Under the pieces are notes generated by a model. The model did no database searches and was not told the DNA's origin. It was given only the letters and a program-made list of their open reading frames with translations. From positions 2,728,001 through 2,792,000 of the forward strand of contig NC_013791.2 in NCBI RefSeq assembly GCF_000005825.2: a stretch of 64,000 nucleotides of DNA, read 5' to 3'. The position numbers were made by a program, and so were the translations under genes. Source of the DNA: Alkalihalophilus pseudofirmus OF4 (lineage in GTDB: Bacteria > Bacillota > Bacilli > Bacillales > Bacillaceae_D). Of this stretch, positions 8,503 through 17,585 are shown one piece after another; position 1 is the first letter of the stretch, and each line of letters begins with the position of its first letter.

Positions 8503-10473
8503 TTATGCAGTTAGGCCAGGTGCTGTCTCTGGTGTTTTCTTTGATTTTCTCCACTGCCATAATACGACAACTAAGATGATTGCAAGACCGATGATGTCTT
8601 GCACCATATTTGGATTCATAAACAGAATTGCACCGGCAAACAGAACAATCCGCAGCACCCAGTGAATCGACCTGAACAAGTACCCTTCAGCAGCAGTACC
8701 AAGCATTACGACGCCTAAAATGGCTGTAACTGCCACCGCAGCTCCTTCAGCAAAGGTCGTATTAATTAACAATAGTGAGTCATTGTAAACAAACATAAAC
8801 GGAACAATAAACCCGGCGATCGCAAGTTTCATTGAGACAAAACCAGTCCGCATCTGATCGCCGCCTGATATCCCCGCGGCCGCAAAGGCAGCAAGCGCAA
8901 CAGGAGGTGTAATATTTGCAAATAAACCAAAGTAGAACACAAATAAATGAGCAACAAGCGGCTCGATTCCATATGAGATAAGAGCAGGCGCTGCCATTGT
9001 CGCTGTAATAATATACGTTGGAATACTAGGGAGACCCATCCCAAGAACAATACATGCAATCATTGTGAATATGAGGGTTAGTAATAAACTGTCGCCTCCA
9101 AGTGTTACAATTCCATTAGCTAGCTTTAGACCAAATCCAGTCATCGTTGCTACCCCTACGACAATACCAACAGTCGCACAGGCTACAGCCACACCAACCG
9201 CAGTTCTTGCCCCTGACTCAAGTGCCTCAACAATATCTTTTATGCTCATTCTTGTTGTTTTTCTAAGCATTGCTACGACAATCGTTACAAGAATCGTTAA
9301 GAATGCTGAATAAATAATTGTACGTCCGCTAAAGAACAACATGTATAAAAGGAAAAATAACGGAATTAATAAATGTCCTCTTTCTTTTAAAACAGCCATT
9401 ACTTGAGGAAGATTTTCTTTCGATATTCCTCTTAAGCCTTCTTTTGTGGCACGTAAATGGATCTGTACAATGATGCCTAAATAGAATAATAGCGCCGGCA
9501 GCAAAGCTGCAAGGGCGATTTGACTATATGGAATACCAAGCATCTCTGCCATAATGAACGCAGCAGCACCCATAATTGGAGGCAGGATTTGCCCCCCTAC
9601 AGAGGCCGCAGCCTCTACCGCTCCAGCAAAGTTACGATGGTAGCCGATTTTTTTCATTAACGGGATCGTGAATGATCCTGTTGTTACCACGTTTGCTACC
9701 GCAGCACCATTAATACTTCCAAGGAATCCACTGGCAATAACAGCTACTTTTGCCGGTCCTCCTCTGGTCTGACCGGCAATTGCAAGCGCCATATCATTAA
9801 AAAACTGTCCCATCCCTGATTTTGATAAAAATGCACCGAATAAAATGAACAAGAAAATATACGTAGCTGATACGCCAATTGCTGTGCCGTAAATTCCTTC
9901 AGTCGTTACGTACATGAAATTGACGAGTTCATCCCATGTGTACCCTCTATGACGGAAAATACCTGAGAGCTCTCTTCCAAAGAGTCCATAAAGAAAGAAT
10001 AGAATAGCAAGTACCGGAAGCCCCCAGCCAGTCACACGTCTTGCTGCTTCAAGAACTAGAACGACTAGAATCCCTCCAAACAGGAGGTCTAGGTTGTTAG
10101 GCAGTCCGCCACGGTTTACAATCCCAACGTAATCAATAAAAATATAAATCGTCGTCGAGAACGCCATCAGCGTAAATAGAAAATCATACCACGGCAAGGT
10201 TTGGCGGCTTGATTTTTTAAATGGCGGATAAAGCAGGAAAACTAAAGCTAGAATCGCCGCCACGTGCAAAGAGCGATGCTGCAGCGTTACAGGTGTACCA
10301 AAGTAAGAAGTATACATATGATAAACGGATAATGATATCGCTAAAAGAGAAACAATGATAGCAATCGACTTACTTTTAAATGTACGGAACCTTGATTCAG
10401 CATCATATTTTTCAAGCAGTTCTGCTTGTTCTTTTGTTAATTCTTCTGGTTGTGGATTTTGTTGTTTATCCAT
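8503..10473 (-). CDS. TRAP transporter fused permease (second TAXI system)
   Basis: 656-residue fused DctQM permease with the same architecture as the permease at 2416-4371. Key segments are GPAKVAVIASGFLGSINGAAVANVV, GGQILPPIMGAAAFIMAEMLG, LGMGLPSIPTYIITA and FGLFANITPPVALAAFAAAGISGG. A GTG three codons upstream (10482) overlaps the SD GAGGTG, so ATG at 10473 is the better start. It follows the DUF1850 gene by 10 nt. The two permeases are clearly paralogous but diverged, implying different substrates. Confidence 0.93.
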   Translation of the reverse strand: MDKQQNPQPEELTKEQAELLEKYDAESRFRTFKSKSIAIIVSLLAISLSVYHMYTSYFGTPVTLQHRSLHVAAILALVFLLYPPFKKSSRQTLPWYDFLFTLMAFSTTIYIFIDYVGIVNRGGLPNNLDLLFGGILVVLVLEAARRVTGWGLPVLAILFFLYGLFGRELSGIFRHRGYTWDELVNFMYVTTEGIYGTAIGVSATYIFLFILFGAFLSKSGMGQFFNDMALAIAGQTRGGPAKVAVIASGFLGSINGAAVANVVTTGSFTIPLMKKIGYHRNFAGAVEAAASVGGQILPPIMGAAAFIMAEMLGIPYSQIALAALLPALLFYLGIIVQIHLRATKEGLRGISKENLPQVMAVLKERGHLLIPLFFLLYMLFFSGRTIIYSAFLTILVTIVVAMLRKTTRMSIKDIVEALESGARTAVGVAVACATVGIVVGVATMTGFGLKLANGIVTLGGDSLLLTLIFTMIACIVLGMGLPSIPTYIITATMAAPALISYGIEPLVAHLFVFYFGLFANITPPVALAAFAAAGISGGDQMRTGFVSMKLAIAGFIVPFMFVYNDSLLLINTTFAEGAAVAVTAILGVVMLGTAAEGYLFRSIHWVLRIVLFAGAILFMNPNMVQDIIGLAIILVVVLWQWRKSKKTPETAPGLTA

Positions 10474-10483
10474 TTTGATCACC

Positions 10484-10933
10484 TCACTTAAAGATTAACT
10501 CTAACGCTTCGTGATGAGGCAGCTCCTCTGCCTCAATAGATAACTCGTCGTTGACATACACCTCAAACTTTGCATCATGCGAGTGAATCCAGCGAAACGC
10601 TTCGATTGTTTCTTCTTCCATATCCCGACTGACAACTTTTCCTTCTTCTACACTCATACTTCCTTTTTCGTGCGGTACTCCTGCTCCAAATGAATAAAAA
10701 ATGGCTTCGATCAAACGTAGAGTGCCATCTTCCTGCAGCTCATATGTTTCTTCCCATGGGGTTTTCTCTACAGAATGAATCCATTTCACTGTCACTTCAT
10801 CCCCAGGCTCCATGTCAGGAATCTCAATTAACACATTATCCGTACGCTGAATCTGCACTGATCCCGTATATTCTTGATGAGAACAAGCCGTGAACAAAAA
10901 AACAAGTATGATTGCCAGAACGAGGTTTTTCAT
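10484..10933 (-). CDS. DUF1850 lipoprotein of TRAP-TAXI operon
   Basis: 149 residues starting at the ATG at 10933, where AGGTG lies 5 nt upstream; a longer frame upstream lacks a proper ribosome site and would hide the signal peptide. The lipobox is FTAC (Cys17). The mature part shows the DUF1850 pattern WIHSVEKTPWEETYEL and FSFGAGVP-like FYSFGAGVPHEKG. This family commonly accompanies TAXI transporters, lying between binding protein and permease as here. Its role is not established; an accessory part on the outer face of the membrane is likely. Confidence 0.85.
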   Translation of the reverse strand: MKNLVLAIILVFLFTACSHQEYTGSVQIQRTDNVLIEIPDMEPGDEVTVKWIHSVEKTPWEETYELQEDGTLRLIEAIFYSFGAGVPHEKGSMSVEEGKVVSRDMEEETIEAFRWIHSHDAKFEVYVNDELSIEAEELPHHEALELIFK

Positions 10934-11013
10934 TTTATCACCTAACAAATGATCTAAGCGCACTGTTCTCTTTCTATTGAACAGGCGCTTAGACTAATTT
11001 ATTTAACTCTTAC

Positions 11014-12033
11014 TTATTCAATCGCACCAACTTCTTTAAGATAGCGCTCCGCACCTGGGTGGAATGGAATCGGCATACCAACATCTACTGTTTCTAATGT
11101 AATTTCTTGTGCTGCATTATGAGACCCTTGAATTTGGTCTAAGTTCTCGAATAGAGTTTTTGTAATTTCATAACCAGCCTCTTCAGAGATTTCAGTGGAC
11201 ATAATTAACAAGTTTGTAATCGCTGCTGTCGGAATATCTTCTTCGTTATCATAAGACCCTGCAGGAATGGATTCAGCAGAGAAGAACGGGTAGTTCTCTT
11301 CTAAATATTCCATTGCTTCGCCTTCAATTGGAATAATCTTCGCATTATGAGTTGTATCTAAGTCAATTACAGTTGCGTTCGGTACACCGCTTGTAACAAA
11401 CGCTGCATCGATCATTCCGTTTTTAATTTGATCAATCGCTTCGCTGTATGACAGGTAGTCTTCGTTAATATCGTCATAGCTCATCCCATGTGCCTCAAGC
11501 ACCATGCGTGCGTTCAGCTCAACTCCAGAGTTTGGTGCCCCTACTCCAACACTCTTCCCGCGAAGATCTTCGACACTTTCAATACCAGAATCTTCTGTTG
11601 TGACCACTTGAACAAAGTTTGGATATAGCGCAGCTAATCCAGCCATTGATTCAATCGGATCTTTCCCTTCAAACTCGCCGCTGCCTTCATATGCTTGTAA
11701 GACCGAATCAGCCATTGTAATAGCAAGTTCAGCACGGCCGGTATCAATTAAGTTAATGTTCTCTACAGAAGCTCCCGTTGCTTGTACAGAAGAATCAATT
11801 CCAAGCTCTGACTCTAGGATTGTTGAGATCGCTCCTCCAATCGGATAATACACACCAGATGTACCGCCAGTAGCAACCGTTACGAATAAATCGCTAAGGT
11901 CTGCTCCTTCTGCTTGCTCTCCAGTATCTGCACCATTTTCTTCAGCACCGTTTTCTGTATTTGCATCGTCTCCCCCACATGCGGCAAGAACAAGTAAGGA
12001 TGCCATTGATAAGCTTGCTATAAATTTCTTCAT
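11014..12033 (-). CDS. TAXI-family TRAP transporter solute-binding protein (second)
   Basis: 339-residue lipoprotein with lipobox LAAC (Cys19) and an acidic linker up to residue 48. TAXI features are VATGGTSGVYYPIGGAIS, TGASVENINLI, GKSVGVGAPNSGVELNA and C-terminal IPFHPGAERYLKE. The ATG at 12033 is chosen because GGGGGG lies 7 nt upstream; an ATG at 12048 precedes that SD. It is the first gene of the operon TAXI-DUF1850-permease-SDR and is preceded by a sigma-54-type promoter and a cre-like site. The sensor kinase and sigma-54 activator next door probably control it. Confidence 0.93.
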   Translation of the reverse strand: MKKFIASLSMASLLVLAACGGDDANTENGAEENGADTGEQAEGADLSDLFVTVATGGTSGVYYPIGGAISTILESELGIDSSVQATGASVENINLIDTGRAELAITMADSVLQAYEGSGEFEGKDPIESMAGLAALYPNFVQVVTTEDSGIESVEDLRGKSVGVGAPNSGVELNARMVLEAHGMSYDDINEDYLSYSEAIDQIKNGMIDAAFVTSGVPNATVIDLDTTHNAKIIPIEGEAMEYLEENYPFFSAESIPAGSYDNEEDIPTAAITNLLIMSTEISEEAGYEITKTLFENLDQIQGSHNAAQEITLETVDVGMPIPFHPGAERYLKEVGAIE

Positions 12034-12070
12034 AAAAAATCCCCCCATTTTGTTTTGTACACTTAACTAT

Positions 12071-12090
12071 AATGCAATAAGTGTGCCAAT
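12071..12090 (-). promoter_or_regulatory. sigma-54 (-24/-12) promoter of the TAXI-TRAP operon
   Basis: On the minus strand the sequence TTGGCACACTTATTGCATT contains GG and GC separated by exactly 10 nt, matching the sigma-54 consensus TGGCAC-N5-TTGC. Transcription would start near 12062, about 29 nt before the TAXI start codon. Confidence 0.8.
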
Positions 12091-12107
12091 TTTTTAAATA
12101 GACAATT

Positions 12108-12122
12108 TGTTAACGCTTTCAA
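12108..12122 (-). promoter_or_regulatory. cre-like site upstream of the sigma-54 promoter
   Basis: Minus strand TTGAAAGCGTTAACA matches WTGNAARCGNWWNCA at every position. It lies about 46-60 bp upstream of the predicted start, so CcpA bound here could block contact between activator and polymerase. It is nearly palindromic and might instead be the response-regulator site. Confidence 0.55.
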
Positions 12123-12147
12123 CGAATCTCTGTATTTCCACACATAG

Positions 12148-12192
12148 AAAAACCGGCAAAAAATGCCGATGGAGCATTTTTTGCCGGTTTTT
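12148..12192 (-). terminator. terminator of the two-component operon
   Basis: A 19-bp perfect stem (12148-12166 with 12174-12192) with a 7-nt loop. The stop codon of the response regulator lies inside the stem. It separates the regulator operon from the TAXI promoter. Confidence 0.9.
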
Positions 12193-13552
12193 ATGTCGTC
12201 GAAGATGTATATTGTTTAAGTTTATCCCTTAGGCTTCTTTCACTTATCTGCAGCATTTCAGCTGTTTTTTTACGGTGCCCGTCGTTGTATTCTAACGTCT
12301 CAAGGATAAATTGCCGTTCTAGTTCTTTTAAAGTCAGTCCAACAAATACAGAAAGATCACCATCACCTGATTTAACCTGTGGTTTAGCAGATCTTAAATG
12401 GAGCGGTAAATCCTCCACTTCAATTGTTGCTCCGCTTGCGAATACCATCGAAGACTCTAAAATATTGGCAAGTTCACGTATGTTGCCAGGATAAGAATAA
12501 GATGAGAGGATTCGGGATGCGTCTTTTGAGATCCCGCTTACTTCTGTGTTCATCTCCTTATTAAAGGTTTTTATTAAATGAGAGATGAGCAGCTGCAGAT
12601 CTTCCTTTCTTTCCCTTAGGGGCGGAAGATGAATCGGGATGACATGAAGCCTGAAATAAAGATCTTCTCTGAACTCCCCTTCCCTCACTGCTTCCTCTAA
12701 ATCTTTATTTGTAGCAGCAATCACTCGCACGTCTAATGATTGGGTAGAATTTGAACCAAGCTTTGTTACTTCCCTGCGCTGTAACACTCGAAGCAGCTTT
12801 GCTTGCAGAGCAAGAGGCATGTCCCCAATTTCATCTAGAAAGATCGTCCCGCCATTCGCCAGTTGAAATTTCCCATCTTTGCTCGAGACAGCTCCTGTGA
12901 ATGCCCCTTTCTCATAACCAAACAGTTCACTTTCTAAGAGATGCTCTGGGATAGCTGCACAGTTTACCGTTTCTAAGTGCTGCTGCTTGCGCTTCCCTGA
13001 ATAATGAATCGCACGGGCGACAAGCTCTTTTCCTGTCCCGCTTTCTCCTGTTATCAGCACATTAGAGTCCACATTTCTTACCTTATCAATTAATTTGAAT
13101 ACTTGCTGCATACCATCACTTTGGCCGATTAACTCCTCATATCGGTACTTCTTTTCAAGTTCATTGCTTAATTGCTCCACTTGCTCATGCAAATATTTAA
13201 AATGAAGCGCTTGCTTTATGACCGTTTGTAATTCATCCATATTGATTGGCTTCGTTAGATACGAATATGCTCCCTTTTGAAGCGCTTCAACAGATGAAGA
13301 AATAGTGCCATATGCTGTAATCATAATCACTACTATCGATGGATGCGTGCCTTTGATCTCTTCTAAAACGTTTAACCCGTCCACTGCGCCAATTTTCAAA
13401 TCCAGCAAAACTAAATCAGGGAGAATAGAGTCTATCCTCTTTTTCCCCTCCTCCGGGTCGGTCATAGCCTCTACGTGATAATCATCTTCAAGGGCAAATG
13501 TCAGTGACGAACAAATCGATGCTTCATCATCAATGATTACGATTTTTTTCAT
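12191..13552 (-). CDS. sigma-54-dependent response regulator (NtrC/DctD type)
   Basis: 453 residues in three domains. The receiver domain has Asp51 in LVLLDLKIG and a Lys in YLTKPI. The AAA+ domain (about 138-370) has Walker A GESGTGKE, the sigma-54 contact loop GAFTGA, and Walker B GTIFLDEIGD. The C-terminal Fis-type helix-turn-helix reads KKTAEMLQISERSLRDKLKQY. It overlaps the kinase stop by 4 nt and is cotranscribed with it. A sigma-54 promoter lies immediately downstream in front of the TAXI-TRAP operon, the obvious target. Confidence 0.93.
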   Translation of the reverse strand: MKKIVIIDDEASICSSLTFALEDDYHVEAMTDPEEGKKRIDSILPDLVLLDLKIGAVDGLNVLEEIKGTHPSIVVIMITAYGTISSSVEALQKGAYSYLTKPINMDELQTVIKQALHFKYLHEQVEQLSNELEKKYRYEELIGQSDGMQQVFKLIDKVRNVDSNVLITGESGTGKELVARAIHYSGKRKQQHLETVNCAAIPEHLLESELFGYEKGAFTGAVSSKDGKFQLANGGTIFLDEIGDMPLALQAKLLRVLQRREVTKLGSNSTQSLDVRVIAATNKDLEEAVREGEFREDLYFRLHVIPIHLPPLRERKEDLQLLISHLIKTFNKEMNTEVSGISKDASRILSSYSYPGNIRELANILESSMVFASGATIEVEDLPLHLRSAKPQVKSGDGDLSVFVGLTLKELERQFILETLEYNDGHRKKTAEMLQISERSLRDKLKQYTSSTT

Positions 13553-15531
13553 GAATTATCGCTCCTAAACTGTAGTGTTACCTTTGTCCCAATACCTTCT
13601 TTGCTTTCAATTAATAAACTGCCTTCATTCTCATGCACATACTGGTGTGCAATGGCTAAGCCAAGCCCTGTCCCTTTTGTTTTTGTTGTATAAAAAGGCT
13701 CTAAGACTTTTTGTGTCTCCTCCTCTGTCATCCCTATTCCGTTATCTTCAATCATAAAGACTACATCACTTCCATTAACATCCAAACGTAAGCACAACTC
13801 TCCGTCTCTTGCTTCTTTTCTTTTTTCGTCGACATCCTCTATCGCGTCAATTCCGTTTATGATTAAATTCATAATCACTTGCTTTACTTGGTTCGAATTA
13901 GCATAAATAAATTGCTCTTCTTGTAAGTCTAGACGTAAATTAATTCCTTTATTAAGCAACGTTCGCTCAAAAAGAATGGCACAATCCCTCACTAGATCTG
14001 TCAACTGGACCGATTCTTTTTCATGTTCTCTTGGACGAGCATAGTCAATTAACCCTTCAATTAACTGATTGACTCGATCGATTTCTTTAGGAACATACGT
14101 CGAGATCTCCCTTTGAAATCGTTCGTTATGAAGCTTTTTTGGAATGAGTTCTGCAAATGTCTTTATAGAAGTAAGCGGGTTCCGAATTTCATGGGCGATA
14201 CCGGCCACTACTCTGCTTAGTGCCTGGCTTTTTTCTTGTTCAAACACTTGAAGTCTCATCTGCCGCTCTTCTGTTATATCTTCAAACGTTACAATGACCC
14301 CTATCATTTCCCGCTGAATATTAAATAAGGGGTAAATATAATAACGTAAATAATAGACCCGGCCATCCTGCCGTCTCCATGTTGTCTCTTTTCCGAGAAT
14401 GGATTCCTGCTTTTCAAATACTTGATGAAAGGCCGCTTGTAACAACTGTGATATAAGTTCTACTGATTGATACGATTTGGTTAGAATACTCTTATCTTCT
14501 CCTGCAATATTTAAAGCTTTTGAATTAAGAGAAGTAATCATACCCTCTTCATTCACTGTCACAATTCCCCTTGGTGAGCTGTCTAATATTTGACGTTGGT
14601 ACTCATCACTATTTTTCGTCTGAGTAATTTGCTCTTGCAATGTTTTATTTAAGTCTTTTAAGACATGTGTTTTTTTATCTACTTCTGCTTGGAGCCTTCT
14701 ATTCCACCTTATCGCTAAAAACGTAATGATTAATACAGCGAGAAGCAGTCCGACGGTTACTTTTACTGCAAGCCATAAACGGTCGGTTAAGAGGTTTTCA
14801 TTCCCAAACCACTGTTCATGTATTTCGGCATACGTTCCGTTTTGTTTGACGGTTCTGATTGCTCGGTTTAATTCATCGACTAAATCAGGCCGTTCTCTTT
14901 GAACAGCCATAGCATAATCAATCGGCAGAAGGTAATTTCCGACAATTCGGAATTCAGTGTCCGTGCCGCTTTCTTTAAGCAGATAATCAGCGGTTAAGAC
15001 ATTTCCAACAAAAGCATCCGCACGTCCCATTAATAATAATTGCATCGCTGTTCTTTGATTGCTTGTCACATGATATTGTATCCGTCTAATTGTTCGCAGG
15101 AATTCATATTCTGTTGTCTCTTTTTGCAGTGCTGTTTTCACATTTGTCAGCTGCGAAATCCCCTCGATCGTTTCATCGGCTTCCGCGACTACAAGACCGA
15201 CAGATGTGTTGAGTACTGAATCTGTATAATTCATCGTCGCTGTTCGCTGCTCATGAAAAGAAGCAGATAAGACGATATCAACCTCTTGACTTTCAAGAGC
15301 ATGATAGGCTTCTTCTTGTGTCATCGGTTTATAAATGAGTTCTTTTCCGAGATATTGATTTAACTCCTCCATCAAATCAATTAGAAAACCCTCATGCTGA
15401 TTTCCCTCTAACATATGAAGGGGGGGCAAATTAGGGTCATATGCGATCCTGATTGCTTCTTCTGCTCTTGCGCTTGGGCTCAATAGAAGCAAGGCCGCTA
15501 GGAGAAATATAACTAGTTTGGGTGCATTCAT
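13549..15531 (-). CDS. sensor histidine kinase with extracytoplasmic solute-binding domain
   Basis: 660 residues. A signal peptide (1-23) precedes a bacterial solute-binding domain of family 3 (about 27-245: IRIAYDPNLPPLHMLEGNQHEGFLIDLMEELN, ADAFVGN), then a membrane helix (about 252-275), a PAS domain (about 310-425), HisKA with the phosphorylated His in GIAHEIRNPLTSIKTF, and HATPase_c (NLIINGIDAI, DNGIGM, GTGLGLAIAH). The external domain should bind the inducing solute directly. The gene is cotranscribed with the sigma-54 response regulator and is divergent from the radical SAM gene. Confidence 0.92.
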   Translation of the reverse strand: MNAPKLVIFLLAALLLLSPSARAEEAIRIAYDPNLPPLHMLEGNQHEGFLIDLMEELNQYLGKELIYKPMTQEEAYHALESQEVDIVLSASFHEQRTATMNYTDSVLNTSVGLVVAEADETIEGISQLTNVKTALQKETTEYEFLRTIRRIQYHVTSNQRTAMQLLLMGRADAFVGNVLTADYLLKESGTDTEFRIVGNYLLPIDYAMAVQRERPDLVDELNRAIRTVKQNGTYAEIHEQWFGNENLLTDRLWLAVKVTVGLLLAVLIITFLAIRWNRRLQAEVDKKTHVLKDLNKTLQEQITQTKNSDEYQRQILDSSPRGIVTVNEEGMITSLNSKALNIAGEDKSILTKSYQSVELISQLLQAAFHQVFEKQESILGKETTWRRQDGRVYYLRYYIYPLFNIQREMIGVIVTFEDITEERQMRLQVFEQEKSQALSRVVAGIAHEIRNPLTSIKTFAELIPKKLHNERFQREISTYVPKEIDRVNQLIEGLIDYARPREHEKESVQLTDLVRDCAILFERTLLNKGINLRLDLQEEQFIYANSNQVKQVIMNLIINGIDAIEDVDEKRKEARDGELCLRLDVNGSDVVFMIEDNGIGMTEEETQKVLEPFYTTKTKGTGLGLAIAHQYVHENEGSLLIESKEGIGTKVTLQFRSDNS

Positions 15532-15682
15532 CCTGGTGTCTCCTTATGTATAATGCTTGCAATTACGTTTGTCTAATCCATTCGTTGAAAAATGACTCCA
15601 CTCTCATGATTATTTCGCAACATGCCTAGTCGTATGGTATCATACAGTACGTAAGGAAAACAGAGAATTGAGGGATAAACCA

Positions 15683-17440
15683 ATGAAAACCGTCGTTACG
15701 ACGTTGAATGCCAAATATATCCACACTTGTTTGGCACTTAGATGTTTAAAAGCTTATGCAGAACCTGAATTTCCAATTGAAATGGTTGAATATACGATAA
15801 AAGATCCTGTCATGAATATTGTTTCTGATTTGTTTGAGCGTAAACCAGATGTGATCGGCTTCAGCTGTTACATTTGGAACATAGAAGAAACACTTAAAGT
15901 CATTGAAATGCTTAAAAAGGTCATGCCTGAGGTGAAAATCGTATTAGGGGGACCGGAAGTTTCTTATGACACGAAAGAGTGGCTTGAGATGACCCCTGAT
16001 GCAGACTTTATTGTCGTCGGTGAAGGGGAAGAGACCTTTAAACAGCTGCTTGAAGAATTATCAACAACAGCTAAGTATCATATGGTCTTTGGCCTTGCTT
16101 ATCGTAAAGGGGAAGAAGTGATTATTAATGCTCCCCGTCCGAAGTTAAAGCTAGATGAGGTTCCTACCCCTTATCGCTTTGATGAAGATTTAGACGGGTT
16201 GACAAAAAGGGTGACTTATTTTGAAACAAGCCGCGGATGCCCATACAGCTGTCAATTCTGTTTATCTTCTATTGAAGTAGGCGTGCGATATATTGATATA
16301 GATCGGGTAAAAAGTGATTTATTGTACTTGATTGAAAACGGGGCTAAGCTGATCAAATTTGTAGACCGCACGTTTAATATAAAAAGAGACTATGCGCTAG
16401 AAATCTTCCAATTCTTAATTGATAACCATCAAGGCTGCGTCTTTCAATTTGAAATCACCGCAGATATTATGCGTCCGGAAGTATTATCCTTTTTAAACGA
16501 ACATGCTCCTAAAGGCATTTTCCGTTTTGAGATCGGTGTTCAGTCAACAAATGATGCGACAAATGAACTTGTACAGCGCCGTCAAAACTTCCAAAAACTC
16601 ACTCGTACTGTGACGATGGTTAAAGAAGGCGGCAAAATTGATCAGCATCTAGACTTAATTGCTGGCCTTCCTGAAGAAGATTATAACTCATTTAGGAATA
16701 CATTTAATGATGTATTTGCTCTTCGTGCCGAGGAACTGCAGCTAGGTTTCTTAAAGATGCTAAGAGGTACCGGCCTTCGTCTTCGTGCGGATGACCATAA
16801 TTATGTGTATATGAACCATGCTCCATATGAGATTTTAAGCAATAATATTCTTCCGTTTTCTGATATTGTACGTATTAAACGAGTAGAAGATGTATTAGAG
16901 AAGTATTGGAATGCCCACCGGATGGATACAACAATTGAATACCTTGTGGAAAAAGTGTTCGACTCTCCTTTTGATTTCTTTCAAGAGTTTGGTGATTTCT
17001 GGGAATCAAAAGGCTGGTCTAGAATCGGCCATCAATTAGAAGACTTATTTACACGTCTTTATCAGTTTTTAGAAGCGAGATCGACGGCTAGCCTCGATTT
17101 TATTAAAGGGCTCATGATGATTGATTACTTTAAAAATCATAAGCATAAACCTCGTAAAACATGGTGGGGCTTTTCTTTATCTAAAGAACAGCAAAGTGCT
17201 ATTTTACGCCGCTTAGCAGAAGCACCCGAGCAAGTAAGCGAAGAGTTCAGTTCATTTAAGTTGAATGAAAAAGAACTTCACAAGCATACAATGATCGAAG
17301 TTCTGCCATTCTCATTGAAATCGTACCAAGAGGATGGCACAATTGAAGGGACTGAAGAGCTGTTAATTGCCTATTTCAATCCTAAGGTCGAAAAAAGCTT
17401 ATTATATACAGCACCTCTCAAATCAATGGCCGTACGTTAA
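15683..17440 (+). CDS. B12-binding-domain radical SAM protein (DUF4080 family)
   Basis: 585 residues. An N-terminal cobalamin-binding-like domain (about 1-130; VIGFSCYIWNIEET, VLGGPEVSYD, DFIVVGEGEETF) is followed by a radical SAM core (about 170-400) with the cluster motif CPYSCQFC, and a C-terminal DUF4080-type domain. The ATG at 15683 is used because GAGGGAT lies upstream; a TTG 15 nt earlier overlaps that SD. The family is widespread in Bacillus but its substrate is unknown. It stands alone, divergent from the sensor kinase, with its own terminator. No cysteine ligand is missing. Confidence 0.88.
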   Translation: MKTVVTTLNAKYIHTCLALRCLKAYAEPEFPIEMVEYTIKDPVMNIVSDLFERKPDVIGFSCYIWNIEETLKVIEMLKKVMPEVKIVLGGPEVSYDTKEWLEMTPDADFIVVGEGEETFKQLLEELSTTAKYHMVFGLAYRKGEEVIINAPRPKLKLDEVPTPYRFDEDLDGLTKRVTYFETSRGCPYSCQFCLSSIEVGVRYIDIDRVKSDLLYLIENGAKLIKFVDRTFNIKRDYALEIFQFLIDNHQGCVFQFEITADIMRPEVLSFLNEHAPKGIFRFEIGVQSTNDATNELVQRRQNFQKLTRTVTMVKEGGKIDQHLDLIAGLPEEDYNSFRNTFNDVFALRAEELQLGFLKMLRGTGLRLRADDHNYVYMNHAPYEILSNNILPFSDIVRIKRVEDVLEKYWNAHRMDTTIEYLVEKVFDSPFDFFQEFGDFWESKGWSRIGHQLEDLFTRLYQFLEARSTASLDFIKGLMMIDYFKNHKHKPRKTWWGFSLSKEQQSAILRRLAEAPEQVSEEFSSFKLNEKELHKHTMIEVLPFSLKSYQEDGTIEGTEELLIAYFNPKVEKSLLYTAPLKSMAVR

Positions 17441-17460
17441 ACTCACTTTAAAAACACTGT

Positions 17461-17491
17461 AAAAACCAATGTCCTAAAGGCATTGGTTTTT
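17461..17491 (+). terminator. terminator of radical SAM gene
   Basis: AAAACCAATG pairs with CATTGGTTTT (17481-17490) over a 9-10 nt loop, ending in T. Confidence 0.8.
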
Positions 17492-17520
17492 GCGTTTGAT
17501 TGCGTTTGATTGCGTTTGAT
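17491..17520. repeat. three perfect tandem copies of TGCGTTTGAT
   Basis: The decamer is repeated three times without mismatch, directly after the terminator and 66 bp before the nitroreductase start. It looks like slipped-strand duplication and could change promoter spacing for the next gene. Confidence 0.9.
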
Positions 17521-17585
17521 TTGGGTTAGCTGTTTATTTGTGTAATAATGAAACGATTAACTTATTCGTTCAGGAGGCAGATAAA

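Noticed and set aside
12148-12192. Long inverted repeat as an insertion-sequence end
   Set aside because: It has a loop and T-run, includes the stop codon and fits a terminator; no transposase or target duplication was seen.
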